Positions 1-8,753 of a DNA stretch of 64,000 nucleotides are shown here, one piece after another. The first letter of the stretch is position 1. The number at the start of each line of letters is the position of its first letter. This DNA is from Dyadobacter endophyticus (lineage in GTDB: Bacteria; Bacteroidota; Bacteroidia; Cytophagales; Spirosomataceae), in the NCBI RefSeq assembly GCF_014641595.1, contig NZ_BMIA01000003.1:992001-1056000 (forward strand), read 5' to 3'. The position numbers and the translations under genes were made by a program. The notes beneath the pieces are model-generated. The model made no database searches, was not told the DNA's origin, and saw only the letters and a program-made list of their open reading frames with translations.

Positions 1-804
1 GACTCGATGTGGGTTTTCAATTATTACAAGGCGCATTACTGGGACGCGTTCGATTTTTCGGACCCGCGCGTTATGAACACACCCTTCCTTGAACCAAAAA
101 TGGAGCGGTATTTCAAAAATCTGGTCGTCCAAACGCCCGATTCGATCATTAAAGACGCGGATATGATCGTTAAGAAAGTCTCGGTCAACAAAGACGTGAA
201 GGCCTGGACGGTGTTTTACATTACCAACCAGTATGAAAACCCCAAAACGGTAGGTACCGAGGCCGTTTGGGTGTACATGGCCAACAAATATTACCTCTCC
301 GGCGAAATGGGTGTTTCGGAGGATGTTAAAAAACGCATCGCCGAAAAAGTGGCGACCATGAAGGACCTGCTGGTGAATAAAACCTTCCCCGCATTGGCCC
401 TTACCGACCTTGCCGGCAAGAAGGTGAGCGTACAAGCCATCGATGCCAATTACACCGTGCTGTTTTTCTTCGCTCCCAGCTGCGGGCATTGCAAGGAAGC
501 TTCGCCGGTTTTGAAAGCGTTTTACGAAAAGAACAAGGCCAACGGCATCAAGGTAATGGCCATTTCAACCGAGCACAATATGGAAGAATGGAAGTCGTTC
601 GTGAAAACCTATCATCTTGATGGCCTGATCAACGGTTACGATGCGTTAAACCAGATCGATTTCAACCGGAAGTTCGACGTTGTAACGACGCCTACGATCT
701 ACATTCTGGATAAAAACAAAAAGATCATCGCACGCAAAATGCCCGTGGAGCAGATCGAGGACTTTTTGAATTACTACCAAAACAAAATGGCCAGAAAACT
801 CTGA
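1..804 (+). CDS. Thioredoxin-like protein, 5' end outside window
   Basis: Secreted or periplasmic thiol-disulfide protein of the Bacteroidota type that joins a helical DUF5106-like region to a C-terminal AhpC/TSA-thioredoxin fold. The frame is open to base 1 with no stop, so the true start lies upstream; the first ATG (position 7) is internal. Counting from that Met, residues 1-125 are the helical region and 126-265 the thioredoxin fold. The redox motif CGHC is at 159-162, followed by the TTPTIYILD strand with its cis-proline. Such proteins reduce or isomerise disulfides in envelope proteins. The family call rests on the motif and on the order of the two regions; the partner protein is unknown. 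Confidence 0.85.
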   Translation, partial: DSMWVFNYYKAHYWDAFDFSDPRVMNTPFLEPKMERYFKNLVVQTPDSIIKDADMIVKKVSVNKDVKAWTVFYITNQYENPKTVGTEAVWVYMANKYYLSGEMGVSEDVKKRIAEKVATMKDLLVNKTFPALALTDLAGKKVSVQAIDANYTVLFFFAPSCGHCKEASPVLKAFYEKNKANGIKVMAISTEHNMEEWKSFVKTYHLDGLINGYDALNQIDFNRKFDVVTTPTIYILDKNKKIIARKMPVEQIEDFLNYYQNKMARKL

Positions 805-836
805 CCATTTCGCTATAATCCTATTTAAACTCGCTC

Positions 837-1940
837 TCAAAGGAATGCTACGCAAATGGGCAGCTTCACGGCAATGCTTTCGTGCTTGAACGTGAACTTG
901 CCCGTTGCCGCATCCACATCGTACACGACCAAGTTGTCCGTCGACTGATTCGCGACGATCAGGAATTTGCCCGTCGGATCGATATTGAAATCGCGCGGCG
1001 TAGCGATGGATTTCGTCTGCTGATCCACCATTTCCAGCTCCCCATTGCCCAGTATTTTGAATGCGGTAATCGAATTATGCCCACGGTTTGACACATATAC
1101 GAACTTAGCGTTAGGATGTAAATGGATCGCGGCGCTCGTATTGGTCGGTCCTGAATAGTCGGCAGGGATCGTCGGATAGGTCTTAATGGCCGTTATCACC
1201 CCTTTTTTATCGATCGAGCAGGCCGTTACGGTCGCGTCGAGCTCGTTGAGCAAAAACAACCGTTTGCCCGCAGGATGGATGATCAAATGGCGTGGACCGG
1301 CACCGGGTTTGCCGGAGAAAAACGGCTGGGCCGCATTGGGCGTCAATTTTCCGGTATTAACATCGACGCTGTAATTCATCACCTTATCACTTCCCAAGTC
1401 CGTCACATACACATACCTGCCATCCGGACTAGCCGTTGCGAAATGCGCATGCGCTTTTTCCTGGCGCTTGGCATTAGGTCCGCTCCCTGTGTATTGTTCT
1501 TTGTAAACCGGGGCGCTTAATTTTCCATCGTCACCAATATTATATGCGGAAAAGCTGCCGCCGCCATAATTGGAAACAAAACCCATTTTGCCGGTTGAGT
1601 GTACCGAAACGTGGCACGGGCCCATGCCTTCCGAAGGTTGGCTATTCAGAAAGGTAAGTTTGCGGTCGGCCCCGATGGAATAGGCTGACACTTTATTATC
1701 CGACCCGATCGCGTACAAATTCCGCTTATTTGGCGAAATGGCCACATAGCCCGGTGCAACGGATTTGTTGATGGTATCGATCAGCGTTATTTGCCCCGAA
1801 TTAAGGTTCAGCTCACAGCGGGTAATAGAAGAATTCGCCCCCTTATCTTGCGTACCGACGTAAAAAGTGATATTCCTGTCCTGTGCGAAAGTATTTAACC
1901 CCGCCGAAAGTAGTATGATGGATAACAGCAGTTTTTTCAT
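837..1940 (-). CDS. Secreted lactonase family protein (YbhE/Pgl-type beta-propeller)
   Basis: A 367-residue protein with a clear signal peptide (hydrophobic residues 4-19, ending FAQ), then a seven-bladed propeller of the 6-phosphogluconolactonase/YbhE type. Characteristic segments include GPRHLIIHP, HAHFATASPDGRYVYVTDLG and repeated blades of the form PNAKFVYVSNRG. Cytosolic Pgl hydrolyses 6-phosphogluconolactone. An exported copy cannot act there, so a periplasmic sugar lactone is the more likely substrate (inference). It is convergent with the thioredoxin-like gene, with 32 bases between their ends, and divergent from csaA. No operon partner is evident. The fold call is firm; the substrate is not known. 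Confidence 0.85.
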   Translation of the reverse strand: MKKLLLSIILLSAGLNTFAQDRNITFYVGTQDKGANSSITRCELNLNSGQITLIDTINKSVAPGYVAISPNKRNLYAIGSDNKVSAYSIGADRKLTFLNSQPSEGMGPCHVSVHSTGKMGFVSNYGGGSFSAYNIGDDGKLSAPVYKEQYTGSGPNAKRQEKAHAHFATASPDGRYVYVTDLGSDKVMNYSVDVNTGKLTPNAAQPFFSGKPGAGPRHLIIHPAGKRLFLLNELDATVTACSIDKKGVITAIKTYPTIPADYSGPTNTSAAIHLHPNAKFVYVSNRGHNSITAFKILGNGELEMVDQQTKSIATPRDFNIDPTGKFLIVANQSTDNLVVYDVDAATGKFTFKHESIAVKLPICVAFL

Positions 1941-2046
1941 TGTTCGTGTTTTAAATGGATCCCCTCAATGCTTCGGAAAGGGGAACAAAAGAGTTTTTTA
2001 ATGTTAATTTGCCGGATAAGTATCATTAAAATCAAACCAGAAACCC

Positions 2047-2385
2047 ATGAGCACGATTACCTGGCAGGAATTTGAGCAGGTAGACCTCCGCGCCGGAACG
2101 ATCATCCGGGTCGACGATTTCCCGAAAGCAAGAAAGCCCGCATTCAAACTTCTCATTGATCTCGGCTCCGAAATCGGTGTCAAACCAAGCTCTGCCCAAA
2201 TCACAAAACGGTACACCAAAGAGCAGTTATTGGGCAAACAGGTGCTTTGCGTGGTCAATTTCCCTCCGAAACAAATTGCCGATTTCCGTTCCGAAGTACT
2301 CACGACCGGTTTCGTTCTGCCCGATGGCGAAGTAATCCTCACAAGCCCCGATTTTCCTGTTCCGAACGGCACGCGCCTTGCATAA
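2047..2385 (+). CDS. csaA: tRNA-binding protein, CsaA family
   Basis: A single OB-fold protein of 112 residues, the usual length for CsaA. The family signature is present: VDLRAGTIIRVDDFPKARKP near residues 12-31, then KLLIDLG, SSAQIT, LLGKQVLCVVNFPP and the C-terminal half with VLTTGFVLPDGEVILTSPD and PNGTRL. CsaA forms dimers that bind tRNA, like the C-terminal domain of MetRS, and has been described as a chaperone or export-related factor. It stands alone: the divergent lactonase gene is upstream and copA begins 96 bases downstream behind its own promoter motif. Assignment is secure; the cellular role of the family is itself poorly defined. Confidence 0.92.
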   Translation: MSTITWQEFEQVDLRAGTIIRVDDFPKARKPAFKLLIDLGSEIGVKPSSAQITKRYTKEQLLGKQVLCVVNFPPKQIADFRSEVLTTGFVLPDGEVILTSPDFPVPNGTRLA

Positions 2386-2417
2386 CAGCCTGTTTCCACT
2401 AATCTTGTAAACCACAG

Positions 2418-2461
2418 CCAGAATTGTGTAATGCTACCGGCAGAGTTGGACTTTATTTTTG
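2418..2461 (+). promoter_or_regulatory. Candidate copper-responsive promoter of copA
   Basis: An 18-bp motif (CCAGAATTGTGTAATGCT, 2418-2435) is followed after 18 bases by TATTTTTG (2454-2461), which fits the Bacteroidota -7 box TAnnTTTG. The copA ATG is 20 bases further on. The same motif with 16 of 18 matches lies upstream of the HMA chaperone at 5530, again exactly 18 bases before its -7-like box. A binding site for a metal-responsive activator is inferred. The HMA-AraC protein at 8754 is the obvious candidate in this window. Confidence 0.5.
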
Positions 2462-2481
2462 TATACCAATTCTGAAAGACT

Positions 2482-4710
2482 ATGGAAACGACAACAGATA
2501 TAAAAAAAGCAACACTCCCGGTTACCGGCATGTCGTGCGCGGCATGTGCAGTGAGCGTGGAATCGATGCTGAGCCATACCAAAGGGATCGCGAGTGCAGC
2601 CGTGAATTATGCGAACCAGTCGGTATCGGTGTCCTACGACCCCGACCTCGTTGATCTCCCCGATATGGACCTCGTGCTGCAAAGCATTGGTTACGGACTC
2701 ATCATCGAAGAAAACGAGGAAGATGCGATCGCCGAACAGGAGAAAATCCAGCAGGAACACTATCAAAACCTGAAAAACAAGGCCGTGTACACCGGCATAC
2801 TCACTGCACCGGTGGTTGCTTTGGGGATGTTCTTCATGGATTGGTCTTATGCTAACTACATTATGCTGGCCCTTACTATCCCGGTATTGTTTATTTTCGG
2901 GAGGGATTTCTTCGTAAATGCCTGGAAGCAGGCTCAGCACCGAAAGGCCAATATGGACACCCTTGTCGCACTCAGCACCGGGGTTGCCTTTCTTTTCAGC
3001 ACATTCAACACATTCTTTCCCGCGTTATGGCACGCGCGCGGCTTGCACCCACATGTGTATTTCGAAGCTGCTGCAGTCATTATATTCTTCATTTTGTTGG
3101 GTAAACTGATGGAAGAACGTGCCAAATCGAACACATCCGACGCGCTGAAAAAACTCATTGGACTGCAACCCAAAACGGTGAGAGTCCATCGCGACGGCAC
3201 CGAAATGGAAATACCGGCTCGCGAAGTACGCCTGGGCGACGAGGTCGTTATCCGGTCGGGAGAGAAAATACCTGTCGACGGCAAGGTGTCCAGCGGCAAT
3301 TCATTCGTCGACGAAAGCCTTATGACCGGCGAACCCATTCCGGCGGAAAAGAAACCGGGCGACAGCGTCTTTGCCGGAACGCTCAACCAAACGGGCAGTT
3401 TTACCTTCACAGCTGAAAAAGTCGGCAAACAGACTGTTTTAGCACAAATCATCAAAACCGTTCAGGCAGCACAGGGTAGCAAAGCGCCGGTGCAACGGCT
3501 TGCAGACCGCGTCGCGGGCATATTCGTGCCTGTCGTGATCGGTATTGCCATTCTCACATTTATCGTGTGGATGTTACTGGGTGCTGAAAATGCGATTACC
3601 CACGCCATGCTGACAGCGGTATCCGTATTGGTGATTGCCTGCCCATGTGCGCTCGGTCTCGCCACACCAACGGCCATGATGGTGGGGGTTGGTAAGGGTG
3701 CTGAAAACAATATCCTGATCCGCGACGCTGAAAGTCTTGAAAAAGCCTATAAAGTGGATGCTGTAATACTTGATAAAACGGGCACGCTTACCGAAGGCCG
3801 TCCGGATGTAACCGATTGGAAATGGATAGCCTCCCTCGAGAACCCGTCCGTACATTTTGCGGCAATAAAAGCACTTGAAGCGCGTTCGGAGCATCCATTG
3901 GCGCAGGCCATCATACAGTATATCGAAAATGATACGAAAATCGACGTTTCTGACTTCCAGTCGTTCACCGGGAGCGGAATACGGGGCATCGCCCGCGGGC
4001 GCGAATACATTATCGGCACGTTGAAATTCCTGGAAAAGGAGCAAGTCCACATCGCCGCCGAGCTTCAACCCGCTTACGAAGTGCTCACTGCCCAGGCCAA
4101 AACCGTAATCGGTATCGCGATCGACGGTCAGCATGCCGGGCTTATCGCCATCGCCGACCAACTGAAACCTACTTCCCGCGAAGCCGTTGAAAAACTGCAC
4201 GCACAGGGCATAGAGGTACATATGCTGACAGGCGACAACGCGCAAACGGCCGCCGCAGTTGCATTGCAGACCGGTATCGACAGCTACCAGGCCGAAGTAA
4301 AGCCGGATGATAAAATGCAATTCGTTAAAAAATTACAGGCCCAGGGCAAGACCGTCGCGATGGTCGGCGACGGCATCAACGACTCCCAGGCCCTGGCGCA
4401 GGCAGACGTGAGCGTAGCCATGGGCAAAGGCTCCGACATCGCGATGGACGTCGCCAAGATGACCCTCATTACTTCCGACCTACTGGCGTTACCGAAAGCG
4501 CTAAAACTATCCCGCAAAACCGTGGTTACTATCAGGCAAAACCTTTTCTGGGCATTCATCTATAATGTGATAGGCATTCCCGTCGCTGCCGGCGTTCTAT
4601 ACCCGATAAATGGCTTCCTACTCGATCCGATGATCGCTGGCGGAGCAATGGCCCTAAGCTCGGTTTCGGTTGTGATGAATAGTTTAAGGTTGAAGGGAGC
4701 GCGATTGTGA
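2482..4710 (+). CDS. copA: Cu(+)-exporting P1B-type ATPase
   Basis: Inner-membrane pump of 742 residues that exports Cu(I) (or Ag(I)) from the cytosol at the cost of ATP. One N-terminal HMA domain has GMSCAAC with Cys19 and Cys22. The actuator motif TGEP is at 282-285, the membrane metal site CPC at 387-389, the phosphorylation site DKTGTLT from Asp431, the SEHPLAQA motif of the nucleotide domain near 470, and GDGIND at 629-634. The C-terminal membrane segments keep the N-x(6)-YN and M-x(2)-SS pattern typical of copper pumps (NLFWAFIYN, MALSSVSVVMNS). It heads the metal region and has its own promoter motif. Length and motifs are complete; no defect is seen. Confidence 0.96.
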   Translation: METTTDIKKATLPVTGMSCAACAVSVESMLSHTKGIASAAVNYANQSVSVSYDPDLVDLPDMDLVLQSIGYGLIIEENEEDAIAEQEKIQQEHYQNLKNKAVYTGILTAPVVALGMFFMDWSYANYIMLALTIPVLFIFGRDFFVNAWKQAQHRKANMDTLVALSTGVAFLFSTFNTFFPALWHARGLHPHVYFEAAAVIIFFILLGKLMEERAKSNTSDALKKLIGLQPKTVRVHRDGTEMEIPAREVRLGDEVVIRSGEKIPVDGKVSSGNSFVDESLMTGEPIPAEKKPGDSVFAGTLNQTGSFTFTAEKVGKQTVLAQIIKTVQAAQGSKAPVQRLADRVAGIFVPVVIGIAILTFIVWMLLGAENAITHAMLTAVSVLVIACPCALGLATPTAMMVGVGKGAENNILIRDAESLEKAYKVDAVILDKTGTLTEGRPDVTDWKWIASLENPSVHFAAIKALEARSEHPLAQAIIQYIENDTKIDVSDFQSFTGSGIRGIARGREYIIGTLKFLEKEQVHIAAELQPAYEVLTAQAKTVIGIAIDGQHAGLIAIADQLKPTSREAVEKLHAQGIEVHMLTGDNAQTAAAVALQTGIDSYQAEVKPDDKMQFVKKLQAQGKTVAMVGDGINDSQALAQADVSVAMGKGSDIAMDVAKMTLITSDLLALPKALKLSRKTVVTIRQNLFWAFIYNVIGIPVAAGVLYPINGFLLDPMIAGGAMALSSVSVVMNSLRLKGARL

Positions 4711-4727
4711 AATTTGTGGTAGCAAGC

Positions 4728-5429
4728 CTAATTATTTTGGTTAATCAGGCTTACCACCACTTTCACCATCATATCTTTCTCCGCCGGGTTACTTTCTGCG
4801 ATCATCAGGATGAGTGTAACCAATGCATTAATAGCTTCGTCGTAAGTGATGACAAAGAGCTGTTTTTCCGATACGCTTTCAATTCTTATCTCGCGATGGT
4901 CATACCTGTCTAGGATATCGAGGGCATAAGCATAATCCGTAACCACCTGAATCAGGCCGGTTGCTTCCCCCGCTGTGAGCTCTTTGTTGTGAACGACATT
5001 TGCGAGCAGTGCAACAGTTTTTTTCAGGCTTTCCAGCTGATCCAACTTCAATTTTTCCTGTGTCGCAAAACCTTTGACCAGGTAGTCCTTCAAAATCCGG
5101 TTAGCCCAAATCCGGAATTGTGTTCCCTACGTTGATTTCACACGATACCCCACCGAAATGATCGCATCCAGACTGTAAAACGCAGTTGGTTTGATAGAAT
5201 ACCAATTGTGCATTTTTTGCACATTTGCGTTTTCATCGAGCTCCCCCTCCTTGAAGACATTAGAAATATGCTTCGAAATAACTGACCTTTCCTTTCCAAA
5301 CAGCTCTGCCATCTGTGCCTGCGTAAGCCAGACTGTGTCATTTTGAAGTTGTACTTGAAGTGTCATTTTGCCTTCTTCCGATTCATAAAGAAGGATTTCA
5401 CCGCGAGGTGAGGGGGTTGCTGTGTCCAT
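4728..5429 (-). pseudogene. Decayed RhuM-Fic fusion gene (in-frame stop and lost Fic core)
   Basis: The N-terminal part (ORF 5127-5429) is a RhuM virulence-family domain: LTQAQMAELFGKERSVISKH, KEGELDE, then FYSLDAIISVGYRV. A TAG at 5127-5129 stops it, but the same frame continues directly with GTQFRIWANRILKDYLVKGFA, the expected RhuM continuation, so one nonsense codon splits the gene. The remainder runs through a coiled segment to DEA and then directly to NALVTLILMIAESNPAEKD, which resembles the extreme C-terminus of RhuM-Fic proteins. The Fic core with its HPFxxGN motif, normally about 100 residues, is missing. Both lesions argue for a pseudogene. It may be a remnant of a mobile or defence-type gene between copA and the HMA chaperone. 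Confidence 0.75.
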
Positions 5430-5529
5430 AGGTGTTCCTGATTTAAGTTACACCCCTTGATACGCTATGATCTTCAATCGGTCACAGGTTGTAGAACTTC
5501 CCTCGACCCAAAAACTCTGCAATACCTTC

Positions 5530-5573
5530 CCAGAATTCTGTAATACTCTGTAACCGGTTCCCACCGATATTTG
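5530..5573 (+). promoter_or_regulatory. Second copy of the candidate copper promoter motif
   Basis: CCAGAATTCTGTAATACT (5530-5547) matches the copA motif in 16 of 18 positions. It is followed after 18 bases by GATATTTG (5566-5573), a one-mismatch version of TAnnTTTG. The identical spacing to that of copA suggests one regulator acting on both promoters. The HMA gene starts 52 bases downstream. Confidence 0.5.
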
Positions 5574-5625
5574 TAAAACAATTTAACACATAGCATACCG
5601 GACCAGGATCCGGATTTTAGTAACC

Positions 5626-5835
5626 ATGGAAACTTTGCAATTCAAAACCAATATCAAATGCGGCGGCTGTGTCGCTACTGTTACACCATTTCTGAATGGG
5701 GATGAAAATGTTGAAAATTGGGCGGTCGACCTTGAAAGTGCGGATCGCGTGCTGAAAGTGGATACGAGCTATTCGCCGGAGGAAATCCAGGAGCTCATCA
5801 AAAAGGCTGGGTATGTAGCCGAAGAAATCGTCTGA
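5626..5835 (+). CDS. Cytosolic heavy-metal-associated (HMA) copper chaperone
   Basis: A 69-residue protein that is a single ferredoxin-like HMA domain without a signal peptide. The metal site is KCGGC with Cys12 and Cys15, followed by the usual helix, the strand VENWAVDLESADRVLKVD and a final helix ending KKAGY. Such proteins carry Cu(I) to the CopA N-terminal domain. It shares its upstream motif with copA, which supports a copper role. It is probably the first gene of the run that continues with the Cys-rich protein and the TonB receptor. The site has Gly-Gly between the cysteines rather than the more usual Met-x-Cys context, so metal preference is not certain. Confidence 0.85.
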   Translation: METLQFKTNIKCGGCVATVTPFLNGDENVENWAVDLESADRVLKVDTSYSPEEIQELIKKAGYVAEEIV

Positions 5836-5909
5836 TAATTAGTACTTTTGGCCCGGAATCTGTTTTTCGGGCCATACCAATGGCCCAAACACCAATTGCT
5901 GGCATTTAT

Positions 5910-6374
5910 ATGAAAAACAAACTGCATAGATCGATCACCATCCTGATGGCCTTCCTGGTCCTGCTGAGCAGCACCGGATTTGTGCTGACGGTGCGCGAGT
6001 GCGCGATGATGGGTGGCAAGTCGATGCAGGTTGTAAGGAAAAGCAAAGAAAATACCCGTAAGCCTAAAGTCATTTCTTCCTGTTGTGCCAAAAGTACAGC
6101 GCTGAAAATGGCCAAGGGCACATTCTTCAAAAAAACAGCCTGCTGCAAAGAAAGCCAGAAGCTCGAAAAGCTCGAAGTAGCATCTGTTGATTCGCATTTG
6201 CTTGCGAAACTGCTCAAATCGGTGGCAACTGGCGTCACCTGGTCGGCAACAAGCTACCAGTTCATCCGGGCGGAATGGGCCGTTGCGGCTCCCTTCTTTT
6301 CCCCCGATATATCCTTCTCTTCCCGTCTTCATGGGAGAAGTATGCTCGCATTTATCCAGTCGTTCCTGATCTGA
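5910..6374 (+). CDS. Small Cys-rich membrane or exported protein (HYC_CC_PP-like)
   Basis: About 154 residues from the ATG at 5910. An ATG 30 bases earlier is in frame, but the signal-like hydrophobic stretch (MKNKLHRSITILMAFLVLLS) begins here, so this start is preferred. After the hydrophobic N-terminus come an isolated Cys (VRECAMMGG) and two Cys-Cys pairs (SSCCAKS, TACCKES), the arrangement of a Bacteroidota family often found beside copper receptors. The basic linker is rich in Lys. The C-terminal third has no clear motif. The cysteines suggest periplasmic soft-metal binding. It lies between the HMA chaperone and the TonB receptor on the same strand. Function is inferred from context only. 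Confidence 0.6.
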   Translation: MKNKLHRSITILMAFLVLLSSTGFVLTVRECAMMGGKSMQVVRKSKENTRKPKVISSCCAKSTALKMAKGTFFKKTACCKESQKLEKLEVASVDSHLLAKLLKSVATGVTWSATSYQFIRAEWAVAAPFFSPDISFSSRLHGRSMLAFIQSFLI

Positions 6375-6466
6375 TATCATTGAATAGCAGCCATTTAATG
6401 CAACCCGTTCGCATCTGACCGACGGTGTCAGCAATAAATCTCTTATTCCAATGAATCCATGAAATC

Positions 6467-8692
6467 ATGAACAAATACCTTTTAGGAGGGTTACTTTTAC
6501 TGATATCCTCCTGCATTTACGCACAACGTATTACCGGCTCGGTCAACGAGCAGGAGCCGCAGACTAAAAGCCTGAAACCCATTACCGGGGCCAACGTCTA
6601 TTGGTCCGGAACAACTCAGGCAACGGCTACCGACGAAAACGGTCGGTTCAATATCCCACGATCGGCACAATCGGCCCTGCTGGTAGTGAGTTTCGTCGGG
6701 TTCCGGAATGATACCATTAAAATCGGCCAGGAAAGTGAGTTGCAGGTGGTGCTGCAAAGCGACCAGACGCTCGACGAGGTGGTAGTACGCGCCGGAAACA
6801 CGTCAATCGACCGGTTGTCGCCGCACCAAACCGAAATCATCACGACCCGCGCATTGGCCAAAGCGGCCTGCTGTAACCTGTCCGAAAGTTTCGAAACGAA
6901 CGCATCCGTTTCGGTATCTTACAGCGACGCGGTGACGGGTTCCAAACAGATCCAGATGCTCGGATTAAACGGCACCTACATTCAGACGAACGTCGAGAAT
7001 ATCCCCTCCATACGCGGGTTGGCATCCACATTCGGGCTCAATTTTGTCCCCGGAACCTGGATCCAGTCCATCGACGTCGGCAAAGGCGCCGGTTCCGTTG
7101 TGAATGGGTACGAATCGATGACCGGGCAAATCAATGTAGAGCTTCAAAAGCCGGATGCGCCGGAGAAGTTATACCTGAATACCTATGTCAACAATTTCGG
7201 TCGCGGCGAAGTGAACCTGAACCTCGCACACCAGCTCAGCAAAAAATGGAGCACCGGGCTGCTTACGCACGGCAGCACATTGCGCAACCGCATCGACAAG
7301 AACGGTGACGGCTTTCTCGACCTGCCGCTTTACACCCAATACAATGCCGTGAACCGTTGGAAATACCAGGGCGACAAATTAATGGCCCAATTTGGTGTAA
7401 AAGCACTTTATGAGGACCGTCTGGGCGGCCAGAAAAACTTCGAACGCGAAATGAAGGGCACTACACAAGCCTACGGTTTCGGTGCGCGGGTGAACCGCTA
7501 TGAGTTTTTCTCCAAAATCGCACGGCTGTTTCCTGAGCAACCCTACAAAGGCCTGGGCTTGATTTTAAATGCTTCGATACATGATTCGAAATCCTATTTT
7601 GGATTGAATAATTATGATGGAACGCAAAAAACGCTGTACGGAAACCTGATCTACCAGTCGATCATCGGCAACACCAATCACTCCTACAAAACCGGTATCA
7701 GCTATATGCTTGATAATTATGATGAGGTTTACAGGGACATTCGCCTGAAACGGAACGAATCCGTGCCGGGTGCCTTTTTCGAATACACTTATAACTACCT
7801 CGATAAATTCGTGATGGTAGCCGGTGGTCGTGTGGATTTCCACAACCTTTATGGCACGCAATGGACGCCGCGCCTGCATTTGAAATACAATCTCACCGAC
7901 CAGACAACCCTACGAGCGTCGGCTGGCCGTGGGTTCAGGGTAGCGAACCCGCTGGCGGAATATTACGGGAATCTTGTGAGCTCACGCAATGTGGTTTTCC
8001 GCGAGGCGATACGGCCGGAGGTTTCATGGAATTACGGTGCGAGCGTCACACAGGAGTTTAAAATCGGCGAAATGAGCGGCAATTTCATCATGGATTTCTA
8101 CCGGACCAATTTTGAGAACCAACTCGTGGCGGATATGGAAGACCCGCGTTACATTCGCTTCTACAACCTCGAAGGGAGGGCTTATGCCAACAGCTTTCAG
8201 GCCGAAGCGAACCTGACACCCGTCAAACGGTTCGAACTGAAACTGGCATACCGTCTCTTCGACGTGAAACAAACGATCCGTAACGTATATGACCAAAATA
8301 CTTTGCAACCGAGGATGATGGTAAGCCGCGACAGGGTGCTTTTCAATGCCGGATATGCCCTGCCGTACGACAAATGGAAGTTCGATGCCACGGTGCAATG
8401 GAACGGCAAACGCCGGCTGCCGTACATGGGCCACGTTCCCGACCACCACGTGCCCACCGACCTGACGTCGACCCAGGCGCCTTCATTTTACAATTTCAAT
8501 GCTCAAATCACCCGTACATTCCCAAAATGGGACATCTACCTCGGCGGCGAAAACCTTGCTAACTTCCGCCAAAAAGACCCGATAATGGGCGCCGGAGACC
8601 CATTCGGTCAGCATTTCGATGCCGGAATGGCCTGGGGGCCGGTAGTAGGGCGAATGATTTATGCAGGAATGCGTTATAAGATTGTCCGATAA
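6467..8692 (+). CDS. TonB-dependent outer-membrane receptor of the copper region
   Basis: A 741-residue receptor. Residues 1-20 are a signal peptide, about 21-100 a carboxypeptidase-regulatory-like domain (PITGANVYWSGTTQATATDENGRF, SFVGF), about 105-230 the plug, and the rest the 22-strand barrel, ending in the aromatic-rich final strand MIYAGMRYKIVR. The plug carries an adjacent Cys135-Cys136 pair (AKAACCNLSESF), unusual for a plug and suggestive of a soft-metal site. It sits in the middle of the copper gene run, so uptake of a copper ligand or complex, or copper sensing, is inferred. The family is certain; the substrate is not. Confidence 0.88.
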   Translation: MNKYLLGGLLLLISSCIYAQRITGSVNEQEPQTKSLKPITGANVYWSGTTQATATDENGRFNIPRSAQSALLVVSFVGFRNDTIKIGQESELQVVLQSDQTLDEVVVRAGNTSIDRLSPHQTEIITTRALAKAACCNLSESFETNASVSVSYSDAVTGSKQIQMLGLNGTYIQTNVENIPSIRGLASTFGLNFVPGTWIQSIDVGKGAGSVVNGYESMTGQINVELQKPDAPEKLYLNTYVNNFGRGEVNLNLAHQLSKKWSTGLLTHGSTLRNRIDKNGDGFLDLPLYTQYNAVNRWKYQGDKLMAQFGVKALYEDRLGGQKNFEREMKGTTQAYGFGARVNRYEFFSKIARLFPEQPYKGLGLILNASIHDSKSYFGLNNYDGTQKTLYGNLIYQSIIGNTNHSYKTGISYMLDNYDEVYRDIRLKRNESVPGAFFEYTYNYLDKFVMVAGGRVDFHNLYGTQWTPRLHLKYNLTDQTTLRASAGRGFRVANPLAEYYGNLVSSRNVVFREAIRPEVSWNYGASVTQEFKIGEMSGNFIMDFYRTNFENQLVADMEDPRYIRFYNLEGRAYANSFQAEANLTPVKRFELKLAYRLFDVKQTIRNVYDQNTLQPRMMVSRDRVLFNAGYALPYDKWKFDATVQWNGKRRLPYMGHVPDHHVPTDLTSTQAPSFYNFNAQITRTFPKWDIYLGGENLANFRQKDPIMGAGDPFGQHFDAGMAWGPVVGRMIYAGMRYKIVR

Positions 8693-8696
8693 TTTT

Positions 8697-8730
8697 GGGA
8701 GGAAAGGAGGAAAGGGAGAAGGGAGGAAGG
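8697..8730 (+). repeat. Polypurine tract
   Basis: A run of G and A only (34 bases built from GGAGGAAA-like units) immediately after the TonB receptor stop and before the HMA-AraC gene. It is a simple low-complexity tract. It could mark slippage-prone DNA or weaken read-through from the receptor to the regulator gene. Confidence 0.7.
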
Positions 8731-8753
8731 ATTTAGGCTAAATTGACTGGATT

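Noticed and set aside
5849..5874. Hairpin TGGCCCG / CGGGCCA after the HMA chaperone gene
   Set aside because: It is a sound 7-bp stem but lacks a T-tract, and the next gene is probably co-transcribed; not called a terminator.
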